From: Acidobacteriota bacterium | GTDB lineage: Bacteria; Acidobacteriota; Thermoanaerobaculia; Multivoradales; JAHEKO01 | NCBI GenBank assembly: GCA_030610025.1 | Contig: JAUWSP010000045.1 | Span: forward strand, 1-10,453 | Direction: 5' to 3' | Length of the DNA stretch: 10,453 nt | Shown: piece after piece, positions 1 through 6,193 of the stretch | Numbering within the stretch: the first letter of the stretch is position 1 | Layout: every line of letters starts with the position of its first letter | The notes under the pieces: model-generated | Databases searched by the model: none | Seen by the model: the letters and a program-made list of their open reading frames with translations, nothing else | Told to the model about the DNA's origin: nothing | Program-made: the position numbers and the translations under genes

Positions 1-64
1 CGAGCCCCGAGAGGAGCACCGGCACGACCTCACGCTGCCCTATATAGCCGACGATTCCGCACAT
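1..64 (-). CDS. glmS: Glucosamine--fructose-6-phosphate aminotransferase GlmS (N-terminal fragment)
   Basis: Only the first 21 codons lie in the window; the gene runs off the left edge. Read on the minus strand from the ATG at 64, they give MCGIVGYIGQREVVPVLLSG and one more leucine. Met-Cys-Gly-Ile-Val-Gly-Tyr-Ile-Gly is the hallmark start of the class-II glutamine amidotransferase domain of GlmS. After removal of Met1 the cysteine becomes the N-terminal nucleophile that releases ammonia from glutamine. The enzyme turns fructose-6-P and glutamine into glucosamine-6-P, the first step of UDP-GlcNAc synthesis in the cytoplasm. GlmU, which acts later in the same pathway, is directly upstream; only 12 nt separate its stop codon from this start, so co-transcription is very likely. 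PurF-type amidotransferases also begin with Met-Cys-Gly, but the following residues and the glmU neighbour favour GlmS. Confidence 0.9.
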   Translation of the reverse strand, partial: MCGIVGYIGQREVVPVLLSGL

Positions 65-76
65 AGGAGATGAAGT

Positions 77-1471
77 TTACTGCTTTCTGGTCTTTCGCCG
101 CTCGAGCTTGCGCTTGGCGTAACCGAGCACGGTCTTTTGCTCCGATCGCTCGATCGCCAGCGCTCCCGGCGGCACGTCCTTGGAGATCACCGAGCCGGCG
201 GCCGTCATTGCACCGTCTCCAATGCTGACGGGGGCAACAAACATGGTGTCGCTGCCGACAAACGCACCCTTGCCGATCTCGGTGTGGTGCTTCGACACTC
301 CGTCGTAGTTGCAGGTGATCGTACCGGCGCCCAGGTTCGCGTTCTCGCCCACCGTCGCGTCACCTACGTAGGCCAGGTGGTTCACCTTCACGCCTTCGGC
401 GAGCACCGAGTTCTTGATCTCCACGAAGTTGCCAATCTTGGCTCGCGCCTTCATCACGGCGCCCGGTCGCATGCGAGCGAAGGGTCCGATACGGCAATCG
501 TTGCCTACCTCCACTTCCTCCAGAACACTGTACGGCTCGACCACGACCCGATCTCCGAGTTGAGCGTCCTTCAGCCAGGCCCCCTGGTGAATCGTGCACC
601 CCTCACCCAACCTGGACCTTCCCGTCAGGGAGACTCCGGGATGAAGCACCGAATCCCTTCCCACCTCCACGTCGGCCTCGACAACCACGTGACTCGGATC
701 CAGGATCGTCACACCCTCTCTCATGAGCTCTTCGGCTTTGCGTCGTAGCAGCACCCCATGGACTCGAGCCAGATCCAGCCGATCGTTGACCCCGAAAGCC
801 TCCTCGGCCTCGACCAGCGACACCAGGGCCAGTCTTCGGTCCCCGTCTGCCGCAGCGGTGAGGGCATTAGTCAGGTAGAGCTCCTGCTTGGCGTTGTCAG
901 GCTTCAGTCGGGTCAGGAACTCGAAAATACCGGGTGCTGGAAGAACGTAGATTCCAGCGTTGATCCAACGATTCTCCAACTCCTCGCCGGTGGCATCCGC
1001 CACCTCGACGATACGTTCCAGGGTGCCGTCTGCCGTTGCCACGACCCGCCCCAGAGAGCCCGGCTCCTCCATCTCGGCAACGACCATGGACCCCCAGCCC
1101 GACCGAGCCCCGACCGCCAGGCGATCCAGGGTTTCAGGCGCCACGAGCGGTACGTCTCCCGAGAGCACCAGGAGCGTCGTCGGCGCCGACAGATAGCTCG
1201 CCACCTGCAGGAGGGCGTGCCCGGTGCCGAGCTGTTCTCGCTGCAGCACCCACGTGACATCGTCTGCCTCGATCTCCCTTTGAATCTGATCCGCACCGTG
1301 GCCCACCACCACATAGATGTGCTCGCATCCTGCCGCCCTCGCCGCCCTCAGCACCCATTCCAACATCGGTTTGCCGGCGACGGGGTGGAGCACCTTGGGC
1401 AAGGCCGATCGCAATCGAGTACCCTTCCCTGCTGCGAGAATCACCGCCGACATGGGTAGCGATTTCGTCAC
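77..1471 (-). CDS. glmU: Bifunctional GlmU: GlcNAc-1-P uridyltransferase / GlcN-1-P acetyltransferase
   Basis: GlmU acetylates glucosamine-1-P using acetyl-CoA and then couples the product to UTP, giving UDP-GlcNAc for peptidoglycan and lipopolysaccharide. From the GTG at 1471 the protein has 464 residues (E. coli 456). The N-terminal pyrophosphorylase domain shows LAAGKGTR at residues 12-19 and PKVLHPVAGKP just after. The C-terminal half is a left-handed beta-helix of hexapeptide repeats. It holds the acetyltransferase site: NHLAYVGD (His365, matching E. coli His363) and TCNYDG (Asn388/Tyr389, matching Asn386/Tyr387). A basic tail ends the protein. The GTG start is preferred because AAAGGAG lies 5 nt upstream. 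An in-frame ATG at 1453 (458 aa) begins nearer the catalytic loop, and an ATG at 1510 has no visible ribosome site. The gene lies 60 nt after yvcK and 12 nt before glmS. Confidence 0.97.
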   Translation of the reverse strand: MTKSLPMSAVILAAGKGTRLRSALPKVLHPVAGKPMLEWVLRAARAAGCEHIYVVVGHGADQIQREIEADDVTWVLQREQLGTGHALLQVASYLSAPTTLLVLSGDVPLVAPETLDRLAVGARSGWGSMVVAEMEEPGSLGRVVATADGTLERIVEVADATGEELENRWINAGIYVLPAPGIFEFLTRLKPDNAKQELYLTNALTAAADGDRRLALVSLVEAEEAFGVNDRLDLARVHGVLLRRKAEELMREGVTILDPSHVVVEADVEVGRDSVLHPGVSLTGRSRLGEGCTIHQGAWLKDAQLGDRVVVEPYSVLEEVEVGNDCRIGPFARMRPGAVMKARAKIGNFVEIKNSVLAEGVKVNHLAYVGDATVGENANLGAGTITCNYDGVSKHHTEIGKGAFVGSDTMFVAPVSIGDGAMTAAGSVISKDVPPGALAIERSEQKTVLGYAKRKLERRKTRKQ

Positions 1472-1476
1472 CTGCA

Positions 1477-1483
1477 CTCCTTT
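1477..1483 (-). promoter_or_regulatory. Ribosome binding site of glmU
   Basis: On the minus strand this reads AAAGGAG, a strong Shine-Dalgarno match, followed by five bases (TGCAG) and then GTG at 1471-1469. It decides the glmU start in favour of this GTG over the ATG codons at 1510 and 1453. Confidence 0.75.
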
Positions 1484-1531
1484 CTCGTGGTCATGGCTTA
1501 GTGCTTCCAATGGCTCGATCCTGGGTGGTGC

Positions 1532-2605
1532 TCACCCGGTCGTCGACACGGCCGGCTCATCTTCGGCTTCGAGAACCGACAGGATTGCACTGCCGAGCTT
1601 GTACCTGTCGTGCCGGATCAGCCGGCCTGCGGCCAACAGATCGTCACCGACGATTTCGATTCCCCGTTGCCGGAATGCCACCTCATCCACGACCACCGGT
1701 TCGGAGCCTTCCTCACGGTAGGCTGGCAGGCGCTCGGCCGGCAAGGGTGCGGTGTTGACGACCACGGCGTCGACTGCCCCAATTCCCAGGTAGCGCTCTA
1801 CGGCATCCAAGTGATCGAGACCGTTCATGCCGTCAGTCTCCCCGGCCTGCGTCATCAGATTCAGAGGTAGAACGACCCGCCCACGGCTCTGCTGGACTGC
1901 GGCGCCGATCTCCGGAATCAGGAGGTTGGCAATAACTGAAGTGTAGAGCGAACCGGGGCCCAGAATCACCAGATCGGCCTGTCGTATCGCATCGACGGCG
2001 GGACCGAAGGCCGGGGGCTTGTCCGGCTCCAACAAGATCTCTTGCAGTGGCTCACCCGAGCCCCCCACGGCGGACTCTCCCTTGTAGGTCCGTCCGGAAA
2101 GGCCTCTTGCATGAAGCTTGAGATCACTCAAGGTCGCTGGCAGGATCCGACCCCGAACCGACAGTACCGCTTCTGCCGTGAGAATCGCCTGATAGAAGTC
2201 TCCAGTGATGCCTGCCAGGGCAGTCAGGAAGAGGTTGCCAAAAGAGTGCCCTGAGAGTCCCTCGCCCTCGTCGAAGCGATACTCGAAAAGACGCGCCAGG
2301 AGATCCTCGTCATCGGCCAACGCGACGATGCAGCTGCGAATATCACCTGGCGGCAAGATGCCGAATTCGCGCCGAAGACGTCCGGACGAACCCCCATCGT
2401 CGCTGACCGTTACGACTGCGGTGAGATCGCCAATGGGACCACCCACCCAGCGCTTGAGCCCACCAAGCAGCACCGACAGACCGCTGCCACCACCGATGGT
2501 GACCAGGGCACTCGCCGAATCTCGAGAGGCCGCTCGATCAGTCGAAGAGATCTCGGTGCTCTGAGCTTTCCCGGAGGGCTTCGAAGTCCGAGTCGTGGTA
2601 GGCAT
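1532..2605 (-). CDS. yvcK: YvcK/CofD-family protein (gluconeogenesis factor type)
   Basis: This is a member of the YvcK branch of the CofD-like family. Bacillus YvcK is needed for growth on gluconeogenic carbon sources and for normal cell shape, and members of the family bind UDP-sugars such as UDP-GlcNAc. Family motifs are clear in the 357-residue reading: the nucleotide-binding loop IGGGSGLS (37-44), SDDGGSSGRLR (68-78), PPGDIR (85-90), HSFGN (120-124) and a later LGPGSLYTSVIANLLIPEI stretch. The first 30 or so residues are Ser/Thr/Arg-rich, have no family counterpart that I recognise, and mostly overlap the end of the upstream TPR gene in another frame (68 nt). ATG 2605 is the only ATG or GTG start before the glycine loop, but it lacks a Shine-Dalgarno sequence. 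A CTG at 2506 would give a family-like short N-terminus. Its place just before glmU/glmS fits a role in UDP-GlcNAc or envelope homeostasis, which is inferred. Confidence 0.9.
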   Translation of the reverse strand: MPTTTRTSKPSGKAQSTEISSTDRAASRDSASALVTIGGGSGLSVLLGGLKRWVGGPIGDLTAVVTVSDDGGSSGRLRREFGILPPGDIRSCIVALADDEDLLARLFEYRFDEGEGLSGHSFGNLFLTALAGITGDFYQAILTAEAVLSVRGRILPATLSDLKLHARGLSGRTYKGESAVGGSGEPLQEILLEPDKPPAFGPAVDAIRQADLVILGPGSLYTSVIANLLIPEIGAAVQQSRGRVVLPLNLMTQAGETDGMNGLDHLDAVERYLGIGAVDAVVVNTAPLPAERLPAYREEGSEPVVVDEVAFRQRGIEIVGDDLLAAGRLIRHDRYKLGSAILSVLEAEDEPAVSTTG

Positions 2606-3164
2606 GGATACGGTTTTTCGGATTGAGCTCGATCGCCAGCGCCAGGAGCTTCGATGCGTTCTCGAGGTCTCCCGTCAGACTGTAGACAGAAGCAGCCAGG
2701 TAGGCGAATCGCTCGTCCTTGCTCTTTCGACCACCCCGGCTGCACAGTGCCAGCGCCGTGTCGTAATTGCCACGGTTACTCTCGTAGACTGCCAAAAGGA
2801 AGGGGTCGCTACTCTTCGATCCCGACTTCGCCAGATTCCGGTGACAGACTCCCAGATAGCGCCGAGAGCGCTGAGCGAGGTCACTCTCGCCGGTTTCTTG
2901 CAGGATTTTCTCGAAGTGCTTGCTGGCTTCTCGCCACTTGCCCTGATGGAGAGCTTTGAGGCCCTTCTCGAAGATTCCGAGTTGCGGATCGGGTGGTAGT
3001 GCCCGGATCGAAGCGCTGTCTTTGGCCTCGAGCCCCAGCTCGGTCAGCTTCTTGGAAACTTCGTCGTTATTGGTACGAAACCGCTCCGCCAACTCGGCCA
3101 CGTGCTTCTTCTCGGCGTACCGCTTGAGGTAGGTGACCTCCTGTTTCTTCCACCGCTTCGCCAT
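2538..3164 (-). CDS. TPR-repeat protein with HTH-like N-terminus, function unknown
   Basis: A 208-residue soluble protein with no signal peptide or membrane segment. Residues 1-47 are Lys/Arg-rich and helical (RWKKQEVTYLKRYAEKK, then AELAERF, then a recognition-helix-like DEVSKKLTELGL). This resembles the small homeodomain/SANT-like or helix-turn-helix modules that bind nucleic acid. Residues 60-190 look like tetratricopeptide repeats: about 61-94 (KGLKALHQGKWREASKHFEKI), 120-145 (AVYESNRGNYDTALAL) and 152-186 (AASVYSLTGDLENASKLLALAIELNP). The protein ends in SDFEALRESSEHRDLFD, a common TPR cap, so the stop at 2538 looks genuine even though yvcK begins inside the gene. GGGAG precedes the ATG by 5 nt. 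The gene is 25 nt downstream of mglA and so is probably co-transcribed with it. I do not know its function; a scaffold or effector linked to MglA is a guess from position only. Confidence 0.85.
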   Translation of the reverse strand: MAKRWKKQEVTYLKRYAEKKHVAELAERFRTNNDEVSKKLTELGLEAKDSASIRALPPDPQLGIFEKGLKALHQGKWREASKHFEKILQETGESDLAQRSRRYLGVCHRNLAKSGSKSSDPFLLAVYESNRGNYDTALALCSRGGRKSKDERFAYLAASVYSLTGDLENASKLLALAIELNPKNRIHAYHDSDFEALRESSEHRDLFD

Positions 3165-3189
3165 CTGTCTCCCTAGTAGTTATGCGCTC

Positions 3190-3774
3190 TTACTTCTTCC
3201 GCAACTCGACCAGTATCTGTTTGGCGACCGACTTGAGCGTCTCGAAGACGCCCACACCTTGGGGAGCAATACCGGCAAAGGTGGGCTCGCGTTTGTAGTT
3301 CAGCATCCGGTACATCTCGTCGACAGGCATGATGTTGGGTAGGTCCCGCTTGTTGAATTGCAGGGCGTAGGGGATGTCGAGCAGATCGAATCCATGGTCC
3401 TGTAGATTCAGCTCCAGGTTACGAATCGATTCGACATTCGCCTCCATCCGATCGGTCTGGCTATCGGCCACGAAAACGACCCCGTCCACCCCTTTCAGAA
3501 TCAGCTTCCTGCTGGCGTCATAGAAGACCTGACCCGGGACCGTGTACAGATGGAATCGCGTTGTGAAGCCCCGAATCGAGCCCAGATCGAGGGGTAGGAA
3601 ATCGAAGAACAGGGTGCGATCGGCTTCGGTCGCCAACGAGATCATCTTGCCGCGGCGGTCCGGAGCCGTCTTGTTGTAGATGTGCTGCAGGTTCGTCGTC
3701 TTGCCACCGAGGCCCGGGCCATAGTAGACGATCTTGCAGTTGATCTCCTTCGCAGCGTAGTTGATGAAGGTCAT
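3190..3774 (-). CDS. mglA: MglA, Ras-like small GTPase of cell polarity and motility
   Basis: A 194-residue small GTPase nearly co-linear with Myxococcus MglA (195 aa). Visible motifs are the P-loop GPGLGGKTT (19-27), the switch region with [13 protein letters not shown] containing Arg53, the switch [15 protein letters not shown] containing Gln82, and the base-binding NKRD (141-144). Arg53 and Gln82 fall at the same numbers as the residues needed for GTP hydrolysis in Myxococcus MglA. TVPG in place of the Ras DxxG sequence is typical of MglA. In Myxococcus, MglA-GTP sits at the leading pole and drives gliding and type IV pilus motility; in non-motile species its role is less clear. The gene follows mglB in the same order as the classical mglBA operon, with a 132-nt spacer holding a hairpin. 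The start is set by homology (MTFINYA); only a weak GAAGCG precedes it. Confidence 0.96.
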   Translation of the reverse strand: MTFINYAAKEINCKIVYYGPGLGGKTTNLQHIYNKTAPDRRGKMISLATEADRTLFFDFLPLDLGSIRGFTTRFHLYTVPGQVFYDASRKLILKGVDGVVFVADSQTDRMEANVESIRNLELNLQDHGFDLLDIPYALQFNKRDLPNIMPVDEMYRMLNYKREPTFAGIAPQGVGVFETLKSVAKQILVELRKK

Positions 3775-3873
3775 TTCGCTTCAATCCGCGTCAGGATGTC
3801 TTGGCCGACTCTTGCCGCGATCCTCCCGGTTCTCTCGGTCCCAACCCTCGAACAGCCGGAGTCGGGAATGTAA

Positions 3874-3903
3874 GAGGTCGGACCGGTCTGTGGCCCCGAC
3901 CTC
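3874..3903 (-). other. Inverted repeat (candidate hairpin) between mglB and mglA
   Basis: On the minus strand GAGGTCGG (3903-3896) is followed after 14 bases by its perfect complement CCGACCTC (3881-3874). The repeat begins three bases after the mglB stop codon. The 3' side continues TTACATTCC, with no uridine run, so a classical intrinsic terminator is unlikely. A partial attenuator, a processing site or an RNA-stabilising stem that sets the MglB:MglA ratio are the plausible readings. The rest of the 132-nt spacer shows no other clear signal. Confidence 0.55.
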
Positions 3904-3906
3904 GGC

Positions 3907-4401
3907 TCAGTCACCGAACAGGGAATCGATGTCCTCGTCCGTGATCTCGGAAAAGGGGCTCGTCTCGACTTGCCCTCCGGGGCCCCGATTCTCCTTCCGG
4001 TTCATGTCCTCGAAGATCTCGTCCATCTCGGCACTGGCTCTCTTGACACGCAAACGGACGAGACCCAGCGAGGACCGCTCGTCGAAGATCACCAGCAGGA
4101 TCGCTCGGCGGGCGACGATGGAAATATGAATATGATCGCGCTGCCCTTCGTGGAACAGCACCGAGAACTCTCGCTCGCCGATCAACTTCGCGAGCCCGTC
4201 GGTCGCCGCCACATTTCCCGCGGTCAGCGAAGCCAGGGACGTGGTGTCGAACTCTTCCACATCTCCAACCGCTGCAATCTGTTGGCCATTCTTGTCGATC
4301 AGGAATACGGCCTTGGCATTCGAGTCGTATCGCAGGCGCCGTAGCGCCTGCTCCAACCGTTCGAATTCCTCCTCGTAGACCTCGACGTAAGCTGTCGGCA
4401 T
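3907..4401 (-). CDS. mglB: MglB-like Roadblock/LC7 protein, GTPase-activating partner of MglA
   Basis: A 164-residue protein of the Roadblock/LC7 fold (residues about 10-132). MglB is known to form a dimer that binds MglA and speeds its GTP hydrolysis, which confines MglA-GTP to one pole. The signature stretch FDTTSLASLTAGNVAATDGL (51-70) is followed by AKLIGE, and a strand-rich C-terminal half carries FHEG, ILLVIFDERSSLGLVRLR and a final helix KRASAEMDEIFEDM. A linker (134-148) leads to an acidic tail, SPFSEITDEDIDSLFGD (148-164). I recall a similar tail on Myxococcus MglB, so it is probably a conserved docking segment. The ATG at 4401 is supported by GGAG nine bases upstream. mglA follows in the same direction, and upstream lies a 109-nt gap with promoter-like elements and repeated half-sites. 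Confidence 0.94.
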   Translation of the reverse strand: MPTAYVEVYEEEFERLEQALRRLRYDSNAKAVFLIDKNGQQIAAVGDVEEFDTTSLASLTAGNVAATDGLAKLIGEREFSVLFHEGQRDHIHISIVARRAILLVIFDERSSLGLVRLRVKRASAEMDEIFEDMNRKENRGPGGQVETSPFSEITDEDIDSLFGD

Positions 4402-4443
4402 GACTCGTTTCTCCGGGAGCAGCGCGAAAGTATCACATAGCTG

Positions 4444-4489
4444 CCTTGAGCCCTTGAATCATCGATTTCAAGGCGTTTGTCTGTCAAGG
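4444..4489 (-). promoter_or_regulatory. Candidate mglB promoter/operator with four CCTTGA half-sites
   Basis: Within the 109-nt gap upstream of mglB, the hexamer CCTTGA occurs twice on the plus strand (4444-4449, 4452-4457) and its complement TCAAGG occurs twice (4468-4473, 4484-4489). The inner pair extends to a perfect 7-bp dyad, CCTTGAA/TTCAAGG, spanning 4452-4473 around an ATCGAT core. On the minus strand the outermost copy contains TTGACA (4487-4482), a perfect -35 hexamer. Eighteen bases later comes GATGAT (4463-4458), a 4/6 match to a -10, so the dyad would sit over the spacer and -10. The same symmetry could also fold as a nested RNA stem. Regulator unknown. Confidence 0.5.
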
Positions 4490-4510
4490 AAAAAGTCCAT
4501 AGCCCCGCCG

Positions 4511-5671
4511 TCAACTCTGGACGAATTCGGTAACCACATAGCTGCCGGAACGCTGGTCCTTCCGGAGCTTGATGATCCCTGCTGCCTCCGCCGCCTCCAG
4601 CATTTTGGAGAATGTAGAGTATCCGTGGTGGCTCTCACTGAATGAAGGATGCTTTCGTTGAATCGCCTGCTTGACCACCGAACCCCAAAGGGTTTGCTGG
4701 TTCTCCCTCATCAGTGCCTGGATCGCCTCGACCAGTAGCGTGAAGGCTTCAGCCCGGCTTTCATCGACGTCTCCGAGCACCGGCGGAACCTCGGCTTTGC
4801 GGCGCAGATCCTCGTAGAACAGATATTCGTCGCAATTGTCGATCAGGAGCTTCGAGGCGGAGTTCGACGATCCCACGCCGATGACATGTTTGTTGTTCGC
4901 CTCGAGATTGGCGACCAGCGGCGTCAAATCGCCGTTACCGGAAATCAGCACGAAAGTGTCGAGGTGCTGTTTCGAGTAGCAGAGCTCCATGGTATCCACG
5001 GCGATCCTGATGCCCGCCCCGCTCGTGCCCGAATGCTGCGTTGGTGGAATTTCGATGAGCTCCACTCCCGCTTGATGAAAGCTCCGCTTGATTTCTCGAT
5101 GACGGTCCCAGTCCGCATAGGCCCGTTTGACAACGATCTTGCCTTTGTCGAGTAGCCGCTCCAGAACCAGATCGACATCGAACTGCCCGACACCGCTCTC
5201 ACTCACTCCCAGGGCGGCGCTCTCCAGATCACAGATCACAGCCAGCCGACGATTCTCGAGAGCTGGTCGATCCTGCGACCTGGCGGCGAGGCCGGGCTCC
5301 TTTGAGGACCCATGGCTCGCCGCGACTTTCGTGTCGGCCCCGCTGTTCTTGCTTGCCGGCGAGCTTCTCCGCCCTCGCCTCCTGGGACGGGAAGTCGCCG
5401 GTGCCGGGCTCTCTTCTCCACCTTCGCGACCCGATCGGCGTCCCTGCCCTCTCTGGGGGCGACGTCGAGGAGTCCTCTGACGATCCTGGCCACTGGCTCC
5501 GGGAGGCGAGCTTCCCGGAGGAACCTTGCCCGTCGGCCCCTGATCACGAGACTCTTCCGTCGCGCCGATCGAAGGGGCTTCGTGCCCTGAATCTCTGATC
5601 TTCTCTGGACCTTTCGGTCTTTCATCGTCGACCGGCTCATCGGCCGGCGGACGCAGCCACCACGGACTCAC
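4511..5671 (-). CDS. NYN-domain protein with C-terminal OST-HTH/LOTUS domain
   Basis: A 386-residue protein in three parts. Residues 1-140 are low-complexity, rich in Pro, Gly, Ser and Arg (many RR and RRR clusters), and look disordered and able to bind RNA. Residues about 142-290 form a NYN (LabA/DUF88, PIN-like) ribonuclease fold: LAVICDLESAALG with Asp148, AYADWDRHREIKRSFHQAGVELIEIP, IAVDTMEL with Asp226, LISGNGDLTPLVANLEANN with Asp248, and HVIGVG plus NCDEYLFYEDL. Residues about 305-383 match an OST-HTH/LOTUS module (ALMRENQQTLWGSVVKQAI, then HPSFSESHHGYSTFSKMLEAA), a fold that binds RNA or G-quadruplexes in other proteins. The expected SGDSDF reads SGNGDL, and the usual Asp before the IAVD strand is Gly220, so catalysis may be altered. 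The GTG start at 5671 is supported by AAGGAG seven bases upstream. Likely role: RNA binding or turnover; the target is unknown. Confidence 0.88.
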   Translation of the reverse strand: MSPWWLRPPADEPVDDERPKGPEKIRDSGHEAPSIGATEESRDQGPTGKVPPGSSPPGASGQDRQRTPRRRPQRGQGRRSGREGGEESPAPATSRPRRRGRRSSPASKNSGADTKVAASHGSSKEPGLAARSQDRPALENRRLAVICDLESAALGVSESGVGQFDVDLVLERLLDKGKIVVKRAYADWDRHREIKRSFHQAGVELIEIPPTQHSGTSGAGIRIAVDTMELCYSKQHLDTFVLISGNGDLTPLVANLEANNKHVIGVGSSNSASKLLIDNCDEYLFYEDLRRKAEVPPVLGDVDESRAEAFTLLVEAIQALMRENQQTLWGSVVKQAIQRKHPSFSESHHGYSTFSKMLEAAEAAGIIKLRKDQRSGSYVVTEFVQS

Positions 5672-5678
5672 GGTTCCA

Positions 5679-5684
5679 CTCCTT
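5679..5684 (-). promoter_or_regulatory. Ribosome binding site of the NYN-LOTUS gene
   Basis: The minus strand reads AAGGAG followed by seven bases and a GTG codon at 5671-5669. This supports the GTG start, and so supports translation of the whole arginine-rich N-terminal region. The rest of the 86-nt gap (5672-5757) shows no convincing promoter or terminator. Confidence 0.7.
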
Positions 5685-5757
5685 GGGCCAAGAATCTACG
5701 CAATTCGAATCTGGAAGTGCACACGTCGAGACAACAATCCTAGCACTCGTACCCCCG

Positions 5758-6165
5758 TCATTCGCGAGGCGTCGAATCGGGCGGTACAGGATCCCATCCA
5801 GGGTAGGCCAGGAGACGCTCCCGGCGCAGCATGCGGATCAGTTGACCTACGCGTTCCTCAGCCGGTTCGACCTCTTCACCGAACTGCCCGCGCATGGCCT
5901 CGGCGACCTCGGAAACGCTGCGCTCACCGTCGACCAGGTGCCAAAGAAAGCTGCCTCGCTCGTCGAGACGAATCTTACGCATGGACAGGAAATAGCTCAG
6001 CCGCTCACCGACGCCGCGCAACCCTCGCTCACTCGGCCTTGGTCGCTCTACTACCACCCGATCCTCTACATCCTGCCAAACAGCCACCCGCAGTGGAGTC
6101 ATCTCCAGGAGGTTCTCACTGGCGAGGGCCTCGTCGGCGATCGAACGGCGAGTGGGCACCTTCAT
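5758..6165 (-). CDS. Stand-alone PqqD-family protein
   Basis: A 135-residue protein whose central and C-terminal part matches the PqqD fold. KIRLDERGSFLWHLVDGERS (64-83) is the family core (L-D-E-x-G-x-x-x-W-x-x-x-D-G), followed by VSEVAEAMRGQFGEEVEPAEERVGQLIRMLRRERLLAY (84-121). PqqD-type domains are winged-helix modules that bind the leader of a precursor peptide and present it to a radical SAM enzyme, as in PQQ and other RiPP pathways. No precursor, radical SAM protein or other RiPP gene is visible in the window, so this is an orphan copy and its role here is unknown. The first 60 residues (with NLLEMTPLRVAVWQ and VVVERPRP) are an extension beyond minimal PqqD, which is about 90 aa. It starts 28 nt after the OPT transporter stop and probably shares its transcript; only a weak ribosome site is seen at ATG 6165, and a GTG two codons on is possible. 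Confidence 0.82.
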   Translation of the reverse strand: MKVPTRRSIADEALASENLLEMTPLRVAVWQDVEDRVVVERPRPSERGLRGVGERLSYFLSMRKIRLDERGSFLWHLVDGERSVSEVAEAMRGQFGEEVEPAEERVGQLIRMLRRERLLAYPGWDPVPPDSTPRE

Positions 6166-6193
6166 GGCTCGTCGGAACCAGAACCGGCTCGCC

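Noticed and set aside
137..748. 203-codon plus-strand reading frame opposite glmU
   Set aside because: Shadow of glmU with low-complexity Arg/His composition, no recognisable domain and no ribosome site; the same applies to the other plus-strand frames across 758-1459 and 2595-2999.
4490..4510. Intrinsic terminator after the NYN-LOTUS gene at the T5 run
   Set aside because: On the minus strand T5 follows a GC-rich stretch, but no stable stem can be drawn before it.
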